64,000 bases of DNA. Source: Corynebacterium choanae. Its GTDB lineage: Bacteria; Actinomycetota; Actinomycetes; Mycobacteriales; Mycobacteriaceae. The notes below the pieces were generated by a model that was not told the origin of the DNA, searched no databases, and worked only from the letters and a program-made list of their open reading frames with translations. Location: positions 310,001 through 374,000 of the forward strand of contig NZ_CP033896.1 in assembly GCF_003813965.1 (NCBI RefSeq), written 5' to 3'. The first letter of the stretch is position 1. Each line of letters starts with the position of its first letter. The position numbers and the translations under genes are program-made. Positions 9,862 through 18,630 of the stretch are shown here, piece by piece.

Positions 9862-11238
9862 CTACCCGTCGAGGTCACCTTCCTGGTACTTGGCGTGGCG
9901 CACCATATCGTCCCATTCGACAATCTTGTGGCGTTCGCGGCCTTCCTGCTGCCCGAGGGCTTGCTCAGCAGCGTCAAGGCGGTGCCACCCCTGCCAAGTG
10001 GTGAACTCAATATTTTTGTCCTGCAGGAACCTCACAACCGCATCAACCTCCGGCTGCGCTGGTGTGTCGAGGGCGCCTGCAGTGTAGTCACCGACAAGCA
10101 TGTCGATGGTTTGTTTCGCATCAGATTTCGTGTTGCCAATAAGCCCAACCGGCCCACGCTTAATCCAGCCGGTGCAGTACAAGCCAGCAATGGGGGCGCC
10201 AGTTTCCGGGTCGAGGACGTGTCCGCCATCATTCGGGATGACGAAACGGTTCTCATCAAATGGCACACCTGCGACCGGATCAGACTGGTAGCCAACCGCC
10301 CGATAGACAGCTTGCACTGGCCATTCGTGGAATTCGCCGGTGCCGGTCACTTGACCGTTGCCGTCGAGCTCCATCCGCTCAGTCTTCAGGCCAGCCACAT
10401 GGCCGTCCTTTTCGATGATCTCCACAGGGGAGTGAAGGAAGTGAATATAGAGCTTGTGCGGCGCGTCACTGGGATCAGCCATGGCGTAGCCTTCTAGCAC
10501 CTGGCAGACTAGATCGACTGTTTTCGAGTCGCGTCGTGCCTGCTCCCCAGCTTCGTCGTAGACGATGTCTTCGGGATCGACCACGACTTCGATGGTGTCG
10601 GAGTGGTTGAGTTCTTTCAGCTCAAGCGGGGTGAACTTGGCCTGGGCTGGGCCGCGGCGGCCAAAGACGTGTACCTCTTTGGCTTTATTGTTCTTCAAGT
10701 TTTGGTACACATTGTCCGGGATTTCGGTGACATGCAGCTCGTCACCGGTTTTCGCCAGCACTCGGGCGATGTCAAGGGCAACGTTGCCGACCCCGATAAC
10801 AGCGACTTGTTCCGCTTCGAGATTCCAGTCACGAGAGAAGTTTGGATTGCCGTCGTAGAAGCCAACGAATTCCCCGGCACCGTAGTGCTCCGGAAGATCT
10901 GCGCCTGGAATGTTGAGGTCACGGTCGCCGTAGGCGCCGGTGGAAAACACGATCGCATCATAGAACTGCTTGAGCTCTTCGATGGTGACGTCTTTGCCGA
11001 CCTCAATATTGCCCAGCAGGCGCAGCTGCGGGGATTCCATCACCTTGTGCAGGCTCATGACGATGCCCTTAATACGGGGATGGTCAGGGGCGACACCGTA
11101 GCGGATGAGCCCGAATGGGGCAGGCATCATCTCGTAGAGGTCGATGGCAACTTCCTGGCCGGACTTCATCAACAGATCAGAGGCGTAAATACCGGCAGGA
11201 CCTGCGCCGATGACAGCAACACGAAGGGGACGGGTCAT
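9862..11238 (-). CDS. fprA: FprA-type NADPH-ferredoxin (adrenodoxin-like) reductase
   Basis: 458 residues from ATG 11238 (MTRPLRVAVIGAGPAG); a TTG four codons upstream is the alternative. The FAD dinucleotide motif GAGPAGIYASDLLMKSG is at the N-terminus, followed by the family signature APFGLIRYGVAPDHPRIKG. The NADP-binding motif is GVGNVALDIARVLAKTGDEL near residue 160, and a C-terminal GWIKRGPVGLIGNTKSDAKQT matches glutathione-reductase-fold FprA enzymes. The enzyme transfers electrons from NADPH to ferredoxin, for cytochrome P450 or other acceptors. The gene is monocistronic by spacing and diverges from pta across a 730-base region. Length is typical for mycobacterial and corynebacterial FprA. 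Confidence 0.95.
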   Translation of the reverse strand: MTRPLRVAVIGAGPAGIYASDLLMKSGQEVAIDLYEMMPAPFGLIRYGVAPDHPRIKGIVMSLHKVMESPQLRLLGNIEVGKDVTIEELKQFYDAIVFSTGAYGDRDLNIPGADLPEHYGAGEFVGFYDGNPNFSRDWNLEAEQVAVIGVGNVALDIARVLAKTGDELHVTEIPDNVYQNLKNNKAKEVHVFGRRGPAQAKFTPLELKELNHSDTIEVVVDPEDIVYDEAGEQARRDSKTVDLVCQVLEGYAMADPSDAPHKLYIHFLHSPVEIIEKDGHVAGLKTERMELDGNGQVTGTGEFHEWPVQAVYRAVGYQSDPVAGVPFDENRFVIPNDGGHVLDPETGAPIAGLYCTGWIKRGPVGLIGNTKSDAKQTIDMLVGDYTAGALDTPAQPEVDAVVRFLQDKNIEFTTWQGWHRLDAAEQALGQQEGRERHKIVEWDDMVRHAKYQEGDLDG

Positions 11239-11250
11239 AGGGGAAACCAA

Positions 11251-11984
11251 GCTACTTTCGTAAAAGGTCAGTGATGTCGGTTGCCTGCGTCGACAACGTC
11301 GGCAACCGGCAGGGAATGATCAATCAGCACAACTTGTGGCACAGACAGGTGTTCCTGTCTCGCCGATGTGGCGTGCAGAACAACAGCATGAGCATTGCGC
11401 TTGAGAGCCACAGGTGTCGGCAACTATGCCACAACTGCTGCAATTTACCGCTTTAGCGTCGATATTTCTAGCCTGATTGCGTCCAGCAGGCGAAGCGGTG
11501 GACGTGGAAACACTGGAAGTCCTTGGCTGCTGTGCTCTGTAAAGATGCAGTGCAGTGTCAGATTGTGCGCGCCATGTCTGGATGCCACCCCACCCGGGGA
11601 AGTTGGCTTTCGGCAGCCTGCCGACGGGCATGGGGGTATCTCGTCGCGGGTGGAGCGATCCGGGGGCACTGCAATTGTGGTGTTGCCTGTCACAGTAGTG
11701 TGATTTTGCCCAAGGTAAGCGTCGTGTGAACAGGGATTTTTCGTCGACGGGGGAGGGTTGGCAAGCGGGAAAGCGGACACCTTTGTGTAGTCGTATGTCG
11801 CAATCCCTTACACTTATGCCATGACTCACACTTTTTCGGTGCCGTGCCCTCGGCCACCGGAAGGCGTGATGGCAAGCGACAATTCACCGTTGCTTGCTGC
11901 CCGCTCTCTCGACGAGCGAACTTTGTCCATCCCATGACGATCTCGGGGACACTGGTGATCCCCGAACCAAGGAGAAGCTGTCAC
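11251..11984. other. Divergent regulatory region between fprA and pta
   Basis: About 730 bases between divergent genes, where promoters of fprA (minus) and pta (plus) must lie. A possible pta -10 element TACACT is seen near 11809. A TCACA-N4-TGTGA palindrome lies near 11690-11703, but its half-sites are in the opposite orientation to GlxR sites. In-frame codons continue upstream of pta, but the best start is the GTG with RBS at 11985. Confidence 0.45.
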
Positions 11985-13376
11985 GTGACTGCCGCACAAC
12001 CGCAACTGAACGGATCATTCATTTGCTCCTGCGTCGCCGCGAATCCGGCGGAAGTGAATTTCTCAACGATTGCTAGCACGTTGGGGATTGATCACCGGCA
12101 GCTGGTGGGCGAAGAGTTCACCCTTGCCGCAGTGCTTGAGCAATCACCAGTCACTGACAAACCGGCACTTCTTGTCGGCACCGGCAACACAGTCTTTGAC
12201 GCCCGGTGTGCCGCAAGCCTTGGTGTACCACTGCTGTTAGTTGCAAAATTCCCCGGCCATCACGTGGATTTGGCGGTCGCCGATGCGAAAGCAACCGATG
12301 CGACGGTGCTCGGATGTTTAGTGGGGCAGGATGTAAACGCTGATCGGGTACAAGAGATTGTTGCCACAGCCCCTGCTGAGGTTCCTGTGGTGATGGGGCC
12401 GGAAGTTTTCGAGCACATGCTCATCAGCAAGGCGAAAGAGCAGCGGCGCCATATTGTGCTTCCCGAGGGGGAGGATGATCGCATTCTCACCGCCGCATCG
12501 ATCCTGCTGGAAAAAGATGTTTGCGATTTGACGATTCTCGGCGATCCGGCCGCGATGCAGGCTCGTGCGAAAGAGTTAGGTGTGGATATCTCTCGGGCAA
12601 AGCTCGACGATCCGAAAGCATCCCCACTGGCAGAAGAGTTCGCTGAAACCTTTGCCGAGCTGCGCAAATCTAAGGGAGTGACCCTGGAGCAGGCGCGGGA
12701 GACGATGCAGGATATTTCCTACTTCGCCACGATGATGATCTATAAGGGGTTGGCTGACGGCATGGTCTCTGGTGCGGTAAACACCACGGCACACACGATT
12801 AAGCCTTCCTTCCAGATCATCAAGACTAAGCCGGGTGTTTCGGTGGTCTCCTCGATCTTCCTCATGGTCATGCAAGATACGTTGTGGGCATTCGGTGACT
12901 GTGCCGTCAATCCGAATCCGACTGCGGAGCAGCTCGCTGAGATTGCAGCTGTGTCGGCTGAAACCGCTGCCGGGTTTGGTATTGATCCGAAGGTTGCCAT
13001 GCTCAGCTACTCGACTGGTACCTCCGGTACCGGACCTGACGTCAATCGGGCAGCTGAAGCGGTACGGATCGCTCACGAGAAGTTCCCGGATCTTGTCGTC
13101 GACGGTCCGCTGCAATTTGATGCTTCGGTTGATCCGGTTGTGGCAAGAAAGAAGGCGCCGGAATCCCCGGTCGCAGGGCAGGCCAATGTCATGATCTTCC
13201 CCGATCTTGAGGCTGGCAACATCGGCTACAAGGCGGTGCAGCGCAGCGCGAGTGCCCTGGCGGTCGGTCCAATCCTGCAGGGGTTGAAGAAGCCGGTGAA
13301 CGACCTATCCCGGGGTGCAACGGTGCCAGATATTGTCAACACTGTTGCCATCACCGCCATTCAGGCGCAAAGCTAG
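11985..13376 (+). CDS. pta: Phosphate acetyltransferase (Pta)
   Basis: 463 residues from GTG 11985, preceded by AAGGAGAA (11969-11976) at 8-nt spacing; the open frame extends 47 codons upstream but lacks an RBS and family similarity. Residues ~1-140 form a short DRTGG-like/N-terminal domain. The rest is the PTA_PTB catalytic domain with ISKAKEQRRHIVLPEGEDDR, MVSGAVNTTAHTIKP, LSYSTGTSGTGPDV and PDLEAGNIGYKAVQR. It interconverts acetyl-CoA and acetyl phosphate in acetate activation and overflow. In C. glutamicum pta and ackA form one operon under RamA/RamB/GlxR control; here the order is kept, but the genes are separated by 291 bases. Confidence 0.96.
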   Translation: MTAAQPQLNGSFICSCVAANPAEVNFSTIASTLGIDHRQLVGEEFTLAAVLEQSPVTDKPALLVGTGNTVFDARCAASLGVPLLLVAKFPGHHVDLAVADAKATDATVLGCLVGQDVNADRVQEIVATAPAEVPVVMGPEVFEHMLISKAKEQRRHIVLPEGEDDRILTAASILLEKDVCDLTILGDPAAMQARAKELGVDISRAKLDDPKASPLAEEFAETFAELRKSKGVTLEQARETMQDISYFATMMIYKGLADGMVSGAVNTTAHTIKPSFQIIKTKPGVSVVSSIFLMVMQDTLWAFGDCAVNPNPTAEQLAEIAAVSAETAAGFGIDPKVAMLSYSTGTSGTGPDVNRAAEAVRIAHEKFPDLVVDGPLQFDASVDPVVARKKAPESPVAGQANVMIFPDLEAGNIGYKAVQRSASALAVGPILQGLKKPVNDLSRGATVPDIVNTVAITAIQAQS

Positions 13377-13492
13377 ATCGCCTCTTTCAACTTCACCTGG
13401 GTGTCCCGCAGCACTTGACCAATGATTGCTGCGGGGCATCGCGTGGGAATCCCCTGTGGTTGTGTCTTGCCTGCGGGCAGGAGCACCGTTGC

Positions 13493-13514
13493 CACGCGCG
13501 GGTATCCCCGCGCG
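13493..13514 (+). terminator. GC-rich hairpin between pta and ackA
   Basis: ACGCGCGGG and CCCGCGCGT pair perfectly around a 3-4 base loop, 117 bases after the pta stop codon. No T-run follows, so this may be an intercistronic stabiliser or attenuator rather than a full terminator. It sits in a 291-base pta-ackA gap that otherwise shows only a short repeat of ATGAGTCTT (13615 and the ackA start). Confidence 0.4.
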
Positions 13515-13667
13515 TACCTTCATCGTTTCGGTGACCCAGGGTGGTGGCCACAGTGACTACTGCAGCAGCAGGCACTGGGTGCACCTCAGGTGGCAGTCAC
13601 CGCCCGTTTTCATCATGAGTCTTAGTTCTTAGTCTTCCCAGTTTTACAACACAGAAACACCCCAATT

Positions 13668-14870
13668 ATGAGTCTTGCACTGGTATTAAACTCCGGATCG
13701 TCGTCAATCAAATTCCAGGTGGTGAATCCGAAAAATCACGCCACCGATGCTCCGCTCGTCTCCGGGCTCGTCGAGCAGATCGGGGAGCCGACTGGCTCGA
13801 TCACCTTGAAATATGATGGCGAAAAGTATGTGCTGAAAGCACCGATTCCGGATCATTCCGCCGGTCTCGACTTGGCCTTCAAGCTTATGGATGAGCACGG
13901 CTGTGGTATTGCGCAGCTCGATATTGTGGCGGTCGGCCACCGGGTGGTGCACGGCGGGATTTTGTTCTCCCAGCCGCAGGTGATCACCGATGAGATTCTT
14001 GGCATGGTGAAGGATCTCATCCCGCTTGCCCCGCTGCACAATCCGGCCAACATTGACGGCATTGAAGTGGCAATGAAGCTGCTGCCGGATGTGCCGCATA
14101 TCGCAGTGTTTGACACCGGTTTTTATCATTCGATGCCACCGGCTGCGGCACTGTATGCGATTAATAAAGAAACCGCCGCGGAGCATGGGGTACGCCGCTA
14201 CGGGTTCCATGGCACCAGCCACGAATATGTTTCCCAGCATGTGCCTGCGCTGCTTGGGAAAGATCCCGATGAGGTCAACCAGATTACGCTGCACCTGGGC
14301 AACGGTGCTTCGGCGACGGCTGTGCGCGGCGGGAAAGCAGTGGACACCTCGATGGGGATGACACCACTTGCCGGGCTGGTGATGGGTACCCGCTCGGGGG
14401 ATATCGATCCGGGTATTGTTTTCCACCTGCACCGCTCGGCGGGAATGAGCATTGATGAGATCGATAAGCTGCTCAACCGGGATTCTGGTGTCAAGGGCAT
14501 CTCTGGGGTGAACGATTTCCGCGAACTCGGTCGTCTCATTGAGGATGAGGATCCTGATGCTTGGCTTGCCTACTCGATCTACATTCACCAGCTGCGACGC
14601 TATATTGGCTCGTACATGATCGCCCTGGGGCGGGTGGACGCGATCACCTTCACCGCTGGCGTGGGGGAAAATGATGCGATGGTGCGTGCGGATGCGCTTG
14701 CCAACCTGGGGATGTACGGCATCAAGATTGATCCGGAGCGCAATGCTATTCGCGCCTCTGAGGCACGGGAAATCTCCACCGATGATTCCACGGTGAAGGT
14801 GTTTGTTATCCCCACCAACGAGGAGCTGGCTATCGCCCGCTACGCGGTCTCTTTGGCTGGTGTTGAGTAA
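13668..14870 (+). CDS. ackA: Acetate kinase (AckA)
   Basis: 400 residues, normal length. The N-terminal phosphate-binding signature [16 protein letters not shown] is complete. Other family motifs are [32 protein letters not shown] with the catalytic Arg/His region, [21 protein letters not shown] and the C-terminal TFTAGVGEN. It converts acetyl phosphate and ADP to acetate and ATP, working with Pta just upstream. No convincing ribosome binding site precedes ATG 13668. The string ATGAGTCTT also occurs 53 bases upstream, where it would open a five-codon frame; whether this matters is unknown. A strong hairpin follows the stop codon. Confidence 0.97.
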   Translation: MSLALVLNSGSSSIKFQVVNPKNHATDAPLVSGLVEQIGEPTGSITLKYDGEKYVLKAPIPDHSAGLDLAFKLMDEHGCGIAQLDIVAVGHRVVHGGILFSQPQVITDEILGMVKDLIPLAPLHNPANIDGIEVAMKLLPDVPHIAVFDTGFYHSMPPAAALYAINKETAAEHGVRRYGFHGTSHEYVSQHVPALLGKDPDEVNQITLHLGNGASATAVRGGKAVDTSMGMTPLAGLVMGTRSGDIDPGIVFHLHRSAGMSIDEIDKLLNRDSGVKGISGVNDFRELGRLIEDEDPDAWLAYSIYIHQLRRYIGSYMIALGRVDAITFTAGVGENDAMVRADALANLGMYGIKIDPERNAIRASEAREISTDDSTVKVFVIPTNEELAIARYAVSLAGVE

Positions 14871-14898
14871 ACGAGCAGCTTGTAAGTCTTTTTAGTTT

Positions 14899-14938
14899 CA
14901 CCTAGCGGTGCCGTTGCGAGCAGTGGCACCGCTAGGTG
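14899..14938 (+). terminator. Terminator after ackA
   Basis: A perfect 14-bp inverted repeat, CACCTAGCGGTGCC with GGCACCGCTAGGTG, around a 12-base loop, begins 29 bases after the ackA stop codon. The following bases (CTTATCTG) contain only a short T-rich stretch. No gene on the other strand ends here. Confidence 0.75.
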
Positions 14939-15358
14939 CTTATCTGAGCAGTGCACACGTCTGGCCAAGTCATAGGCATCACAGTCTGTGACTTTGCCAT
15001 TGGTACAGCCACTGCCGCTGGCGCTGTGTGAGCCGCTGCCGTTGTCGTAGGGCATTGCCCAGGGCGCAAGATAGTTTGCTTGGCTGTTCCTCACACGTTC
15101 GGTGACTAGTTCAGGGCATAGCGCAAGTTGAGCGAAGTTCATCCCGCGGTGCGGCTGGTGTAAGAACATACCCGAGCCGCACCGTTGTTGTGTGGTGGGT
15201 ATCTGTGTACTGCTGTGCAAGCAGCGTCATTATTCCACACATTGCATGCCTCATACGTCACGGTAGACTACAGCTGTCACACTATGTGGTGGGTTTGTCC
15301 CGCGGACACTGCTTTGTGTGAGGTAGCTACTTCTCCAAGGAACAAGGACGACGTGAAC
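14939..15358. other. Intergenic region upstream of the DUF2599 protein gene
   Basis: About 420 bases without a supported gene. The promoter of the downstream secreted protein gene is expected in the right half. A half GlxR-like string TGTGAGGTAGCTAC is seen near 15316 but the second half-site does not match. Confidence 0.4.
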
Positions 15359-15961
15359 ATGATGCGCAGCGCCCAGTTAGTGCCGGCACCCGGTAAAGCA
15401 TGTACCACGGTGCACCGCCGCCGGGTAGGACTGGCGATGCTCGTCGGGATCGGTCTTATTAGTACACCGGCGACGGCGACCGCCATACCAACCGTGCCAA
15501 CCGCGCCACCCGTATCGGGAGTCCTTGTCGCCGATGCTGCACTGGATAATGCAGTGGAACAAGGCACGGTGATGCTCCCGGAGCGTCTCCAAGCAGTAGC
15601 GCAAACCTTTGGGGGAGTTGTTGCGGTAGCAAGTGATCTGCCACCAGCGATTGCCGCACTACTAGCGGGTGCGTATATGGACGAGCCGGTGACACAGACT
15701 GTCACCGTAGTGCCGACAGATCAAGGTAACCGCTATCAGATCACCCCGGCACCAGGAGTAACCGAACTGCCAGTCAACGCCCGCTACGCCGGTTGGCTGC
15801 AAGCCATCGCCCTGGGTGTGCCGGACACGCCAACCCTGCGGCACCAGTATTACTGCCACTTTGATGGCCGGGCAGCACTCGTCGACAAGCCCACCTGGAA
15901 TATTGAGGATTTCCGGCCAGATAAAGGCATGGACGGCTTTTACGCGAGCCTCTGTAACTAG
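15359..15961 (+). CDS. Secreted DUF2599-domain protein
   Basis: 200 residues from ATG 15359, with AAGGA (15345-15349) about 9 nt upstream; GTG 15353 and ATG 15362 are close alternatives. A signal peptide is clear: HRRRVGLAMLVGIGLIS, then TPATATA. The last ~45 residues, LRHQYYCHFDGRAALVDKPT with NIEDFRPDKG and a final SLCN, match the C-terminal domain of DUF2599 actinobacterial secreted proteins, including two Cys that may form a disulfide. The central part is Val/Pro/Ala-rich and has no recognisable fold. Function is unknown. The gene is flanked by non-coding DNA and seems monocistronic. Confidence 0.78.
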   Translation: MMRSAQLVPAPGKACTTVHRRRVGLAMLVGIGLISTPATATAIPTVPTAPPVSGVLVADAALDNAVEQGTVMLPERLQAVAQTFGGVVAVASDLPPAIAALLAGAYMDEPVTQTVTVVPTDQGNRYQITPAPGVTELPVNARYAGWLQAIALGVPDTPTLRHQYYCHFDGRAALVDKPTWNIEDFRPDKGMDGFYASLCN

Positions 15962-16069
15962 CAGGAACAATATCCTGCCGGGCAGGCATCTCAAAGCGTG
16001 TTGCTCCCCGTGGAAGCGGGTGCTTCCAGTTCGGGCGGTAAAGCAGCGGGTTGACTACACTGTTAGCGC

Positions 16070-18214
16070 ATGACCACCCCACCTGCGCAGACGGATTTGG
16101 AAGTTGCGGCGTTACAGATACTGCGGCGTTTGACGAAGAATCCACACGCGGAATTTCGCCCAGGTCAACTCGAAGCGATCACCGCACTCGTGGAACGTCG
16201 GCAGCATGTGCTGGTGGTGCAGCGCACCGGATGGGGCAAGTCCGCGGTGTATTTTGTGGCCGCACTGCTGCTGCGCGCCGGATTTGGTTCATCTGACCGT
16301 CCTGCCCATCACCCATATCCGCAAGGACCTGCAATTATTGTCAGCCCCTTGCTGTCACTGATGCGCAACCAGATTGCGGCCGCCACCCAAGCAGGTGTCG
16401 TGGCCGTCACCATCAACTCAGGCAACGCGGAACAGTGGGATGCGATCGCCGAACGTATCCGTGCCCGGGACGTGGATGTCCTGCTTATCAGCCCGGAACG
16501 ACTCGTCAACACCGACTTTCAACAAGGGATCCTGCAGGAAATCTTCGCTGAAGTCTCACTGCTTGTTGTCGATGAGGCGCATTGCATCAGCGACTGGGGG
16601 CATGATTTCCGCCCCGACTATCGGCGCATCCGGGAACTGATCAATACAATCGGCGCAGACTTACCCGTCCTGGCCACCACTGCGACAGCCAATACCCGGG
16701 TGATGGAAGACGTCGCCGCCCAATTAGGTGCCGGCACTGTCACACTGCGCGGGCCGCTATCCCGGGCTTCCCTGCAGCTTGGGGTGGGGCCGGTTGCCCC
16801 ACTAGAGGACCATCTTGCATGGCTGGTGGACCATGTTGCCGACATGCCCGGGTCGGGAATTATCTACACCTTGACGGTGAATGCGGCTGAAGATACCGCG
16901 GCACTGCTATCCGCCGCAGGGATCACTGCACACGCCTACACCGGTCGCACCGATGCGGCAACCAGGGAAGCGCTGGAAGCAGCGCTGATCGCCAATGAAG
17001 TGAAAGTACTCGTTGCCACGAGTGCTTTAGGGATGGGATTCGATAAGCCCGATCTAGGATTTGTCATCCACCTGGGCGCCCCATCGTCGGCGGTGGCCTA
17101 CTACCAGCAAGTAGGGCGTGCCGGCCGCGCGACGAAGCGCGCCCAAGCCATTTTGCTCCCATCACCAAGTGATGCAGCGATTTGGGCATATTTCGCCACC
17201 GCCGCGATGCCCGCTGCAGACACCGCATATGCGGTGCTTGCTGCCCTCCAGGAGGCCACCACACCACTGAGCATTCCCCAGCTCGAACAGGTTGTTGGGG
17301 TGAAACGCTCCCGCCTGGAACTCTTACTTAAAACCCTGCACGTCGAGGGGGCAGTAGCAAAAGCTGGCGGCAAATATCAGCCAGGACCACAGCCGAACTG
17401 GGAATATGATCATGCCCGCTACGCGGCGGTCGCCAAGGCGCGCCGGGCGGAAGCGGATGCCATGCGGGGCTATATCACCACCAGCGAGTGTCGCATGGTC
17501 TATCTTGCCCACCAGTTGGATGATTTCACCGCACAGCCGTGTGGGATTTGTGACCGTTGCCAAGGACCGTTCTTCCCCACCACCATTGGGGATGCGGCGA
17601 GAAAGCACCTGAACATGTTGCAATCTGCCCCCGGCATTGTCCTTGAGGTGCGCAAACGTTGGCCCAATGGGTTGCGCCAGTTTGGGATTGACTATGCGGG
17701 GATTATCAACGAACAAGCTCGTGCCGAACCCGGTCGGGCAGTTGCCCGGGCAACCGATTTAGGCTTAGGTCAACGGCTGCGCGAACTCGTCACAGCAAGC
17801 GATAAGGATCAACCCCTCCCCGCGGAGTTGCACGATGCTATTTTTGCCACGTTGCACCACTGGGACTGGGATACGCGCCCCACTGTGGTGGTTGGGCTTC
17901 CCCCACGAGAACAACCCCAATTGGGTCACTCACTGGTGAAGCTCATCTCGTCGGCCGGCCGTATCCCCTTTGCCGGAAGTCTGCGCTATACGGCAGGCGC
18001 CGGTTCCCGGGATGTCAACAGCACCTTCCGGGTGAAACACTTGGCGAACTCGCTTGTGTTGCCCCCGGAGGTTGCGGCAGCAGTGACCGGTGAAACCGTG
18101 CTCCTCGTCGATGTGGATACTGCCAGTGGTTGGACGTTTACTGTCGCCGCAGCACTGCTGAAAGATGCCGGTGCACAGGCGGTGTTGCCGTTTGCCCTGT
18201 TGCAATCCCGGTAA
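16070..18214 (+). CDS. RecQ-like ATP-dependent DNA helicase
   Basis: 714 residues, superfamily 2. Motif I is QRTGWGKSAVYF, Ia IIVSPLLSLMRNQI, II VVDEAHCISDWGHDFRPDY, III LATTATAN and VI YYQQVGRAGRATKRA. After the helicase core comes the RecQ zinc-binding region with the Cys cluster CGICDRCQG (about residues 490-498) preceded by a further Cys in SECRMVYLAHQLDD. The C-terminal ~200 residues are an actinobacterial extension including a phosphoribosyltransferase-like strand VLLVDVDTASGWTFTVAAALL in place of a clear HRDC domain. It probably unwinds DNA in recombination or repair. ATG 16070 lies 12 nt after the start of a TACACT hexamer, so the mRNA may be leaderless. Confidence 0.88.
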   Translation: MTTPPAQTDLEVAALQILRRLTKNPHAEFRPGQLEAITALVERRQHVLVVQRTGWGKSAVYFVAALLLRAGFGSSDRPAHHPYPQGPAIIVSPLLSLMRNQIAAATQAGVVAVTINSGNAEQWDAIAERIRARDVDVLLISPERLVNTDFQQGILQEIFAEVSLLVVDEAHCISDWGHDFRPDYRRIRELINTIGADLPVLATTATANTRVMEDVAAQLGAGTVTLRGPLSRASLQLGVGPVAPLEDHLAWLVDHVADMPGSGIIYTLTVNAAEDTAALLSAAGITAHAYTGRTDAATREALEAALIANEVKVLVATSALGMGFDKPDLGFVIHLGAPSSAVAYYQQVGRAGRATKRAQAILLPSPSDAAIWAYFATAAMPAADTAYAVLAALQEATTPLSIPQLEQVVGVKRSRLELLLKTLHVEGAVAKAGGKYQPGPQPNWEYDHARYAAVAKARRAEADAMRGYITTSECRMVYLAHQLDDFTAQPCGICDRCQGPFFPTTIGDAARKHLNMLQSAPGIVLEVRKRWPNGLRQFGIDYAGIINEQARAEPGRAVARATDLGLGQRLRELVTASDKDQPLPAELHDAIFATLHHWDWDTRPTVVVGLPPREQPQLGHSLVKLISSAGRIPFAGSLRYTAGAGSRDVNSTFRVKHLANSLVLPPEVAAAVTGETVLLVDVDTASGWTFTVAAALLKDAGAQAVLPFALLQSR

Positions 18215-18630
18215 CGAACCCTGCGGGTTATGCAGCCGGAAGTGTCGCGGCTGCGTACATGAGTTGTGCCGCGTGTAGTGAGCCACCCCCAAAGTGGTGG
18301 GGAACAGGGATGTTCAACTGCGAAAAATGTTCTTTGACGGCTGTGACTGTGGTCTTGTGGATAGTGCAGATAGCCTGTCCCTGCAGGCAGTCCCGAGCGC
18401 CTTATTGGTGTGATGATAAAGGGTCTCATTTCTTCCTAATCGTCATATGAATAATTGCAGGTCACCAATCATTTTCTGGCTCTTTCATCACTGCTAAGCT
18501 GCGAGGTACAAGCACTGTTTGCCGCGGGAGCCGCAAGCTTCCAAAAAGCAGACAGCAGAACAGCTGGCGGATATCAACGACAGCAACACGCACAACAGCA
18601 GTGATCATCATGGAAGGGGCGGAGCGGTTC
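18215..18630. other. Gap between the RecQ-like gene and the next membrane protein gene
   Basis: About 415 bases with no supported gene. GGAAGGGGCGGAG (18611-18623) near its end is the probable RBS for the gene starting at 18631. No other signal was recognised. Confidence 0.4.

Noticed and set aside
11685..11705. GlxR-like palindrome upstream of pta
   Set aside because: The half-sites are TCACA-N4-TGTGA, the reverse order and wrong spacing for TGTGA-N6-TCACA.
11844..11984. N-terminal extension of Pta
   Set aside because: No RBS and unusual residues; GTG 11985 has a good AAGGAGAA.
15310..15335. GlxR half-site upstream of the DUF2599 gene
   Set aside because: TGTGAGGTAGCTAC matches only the left half; the right half does not fit.
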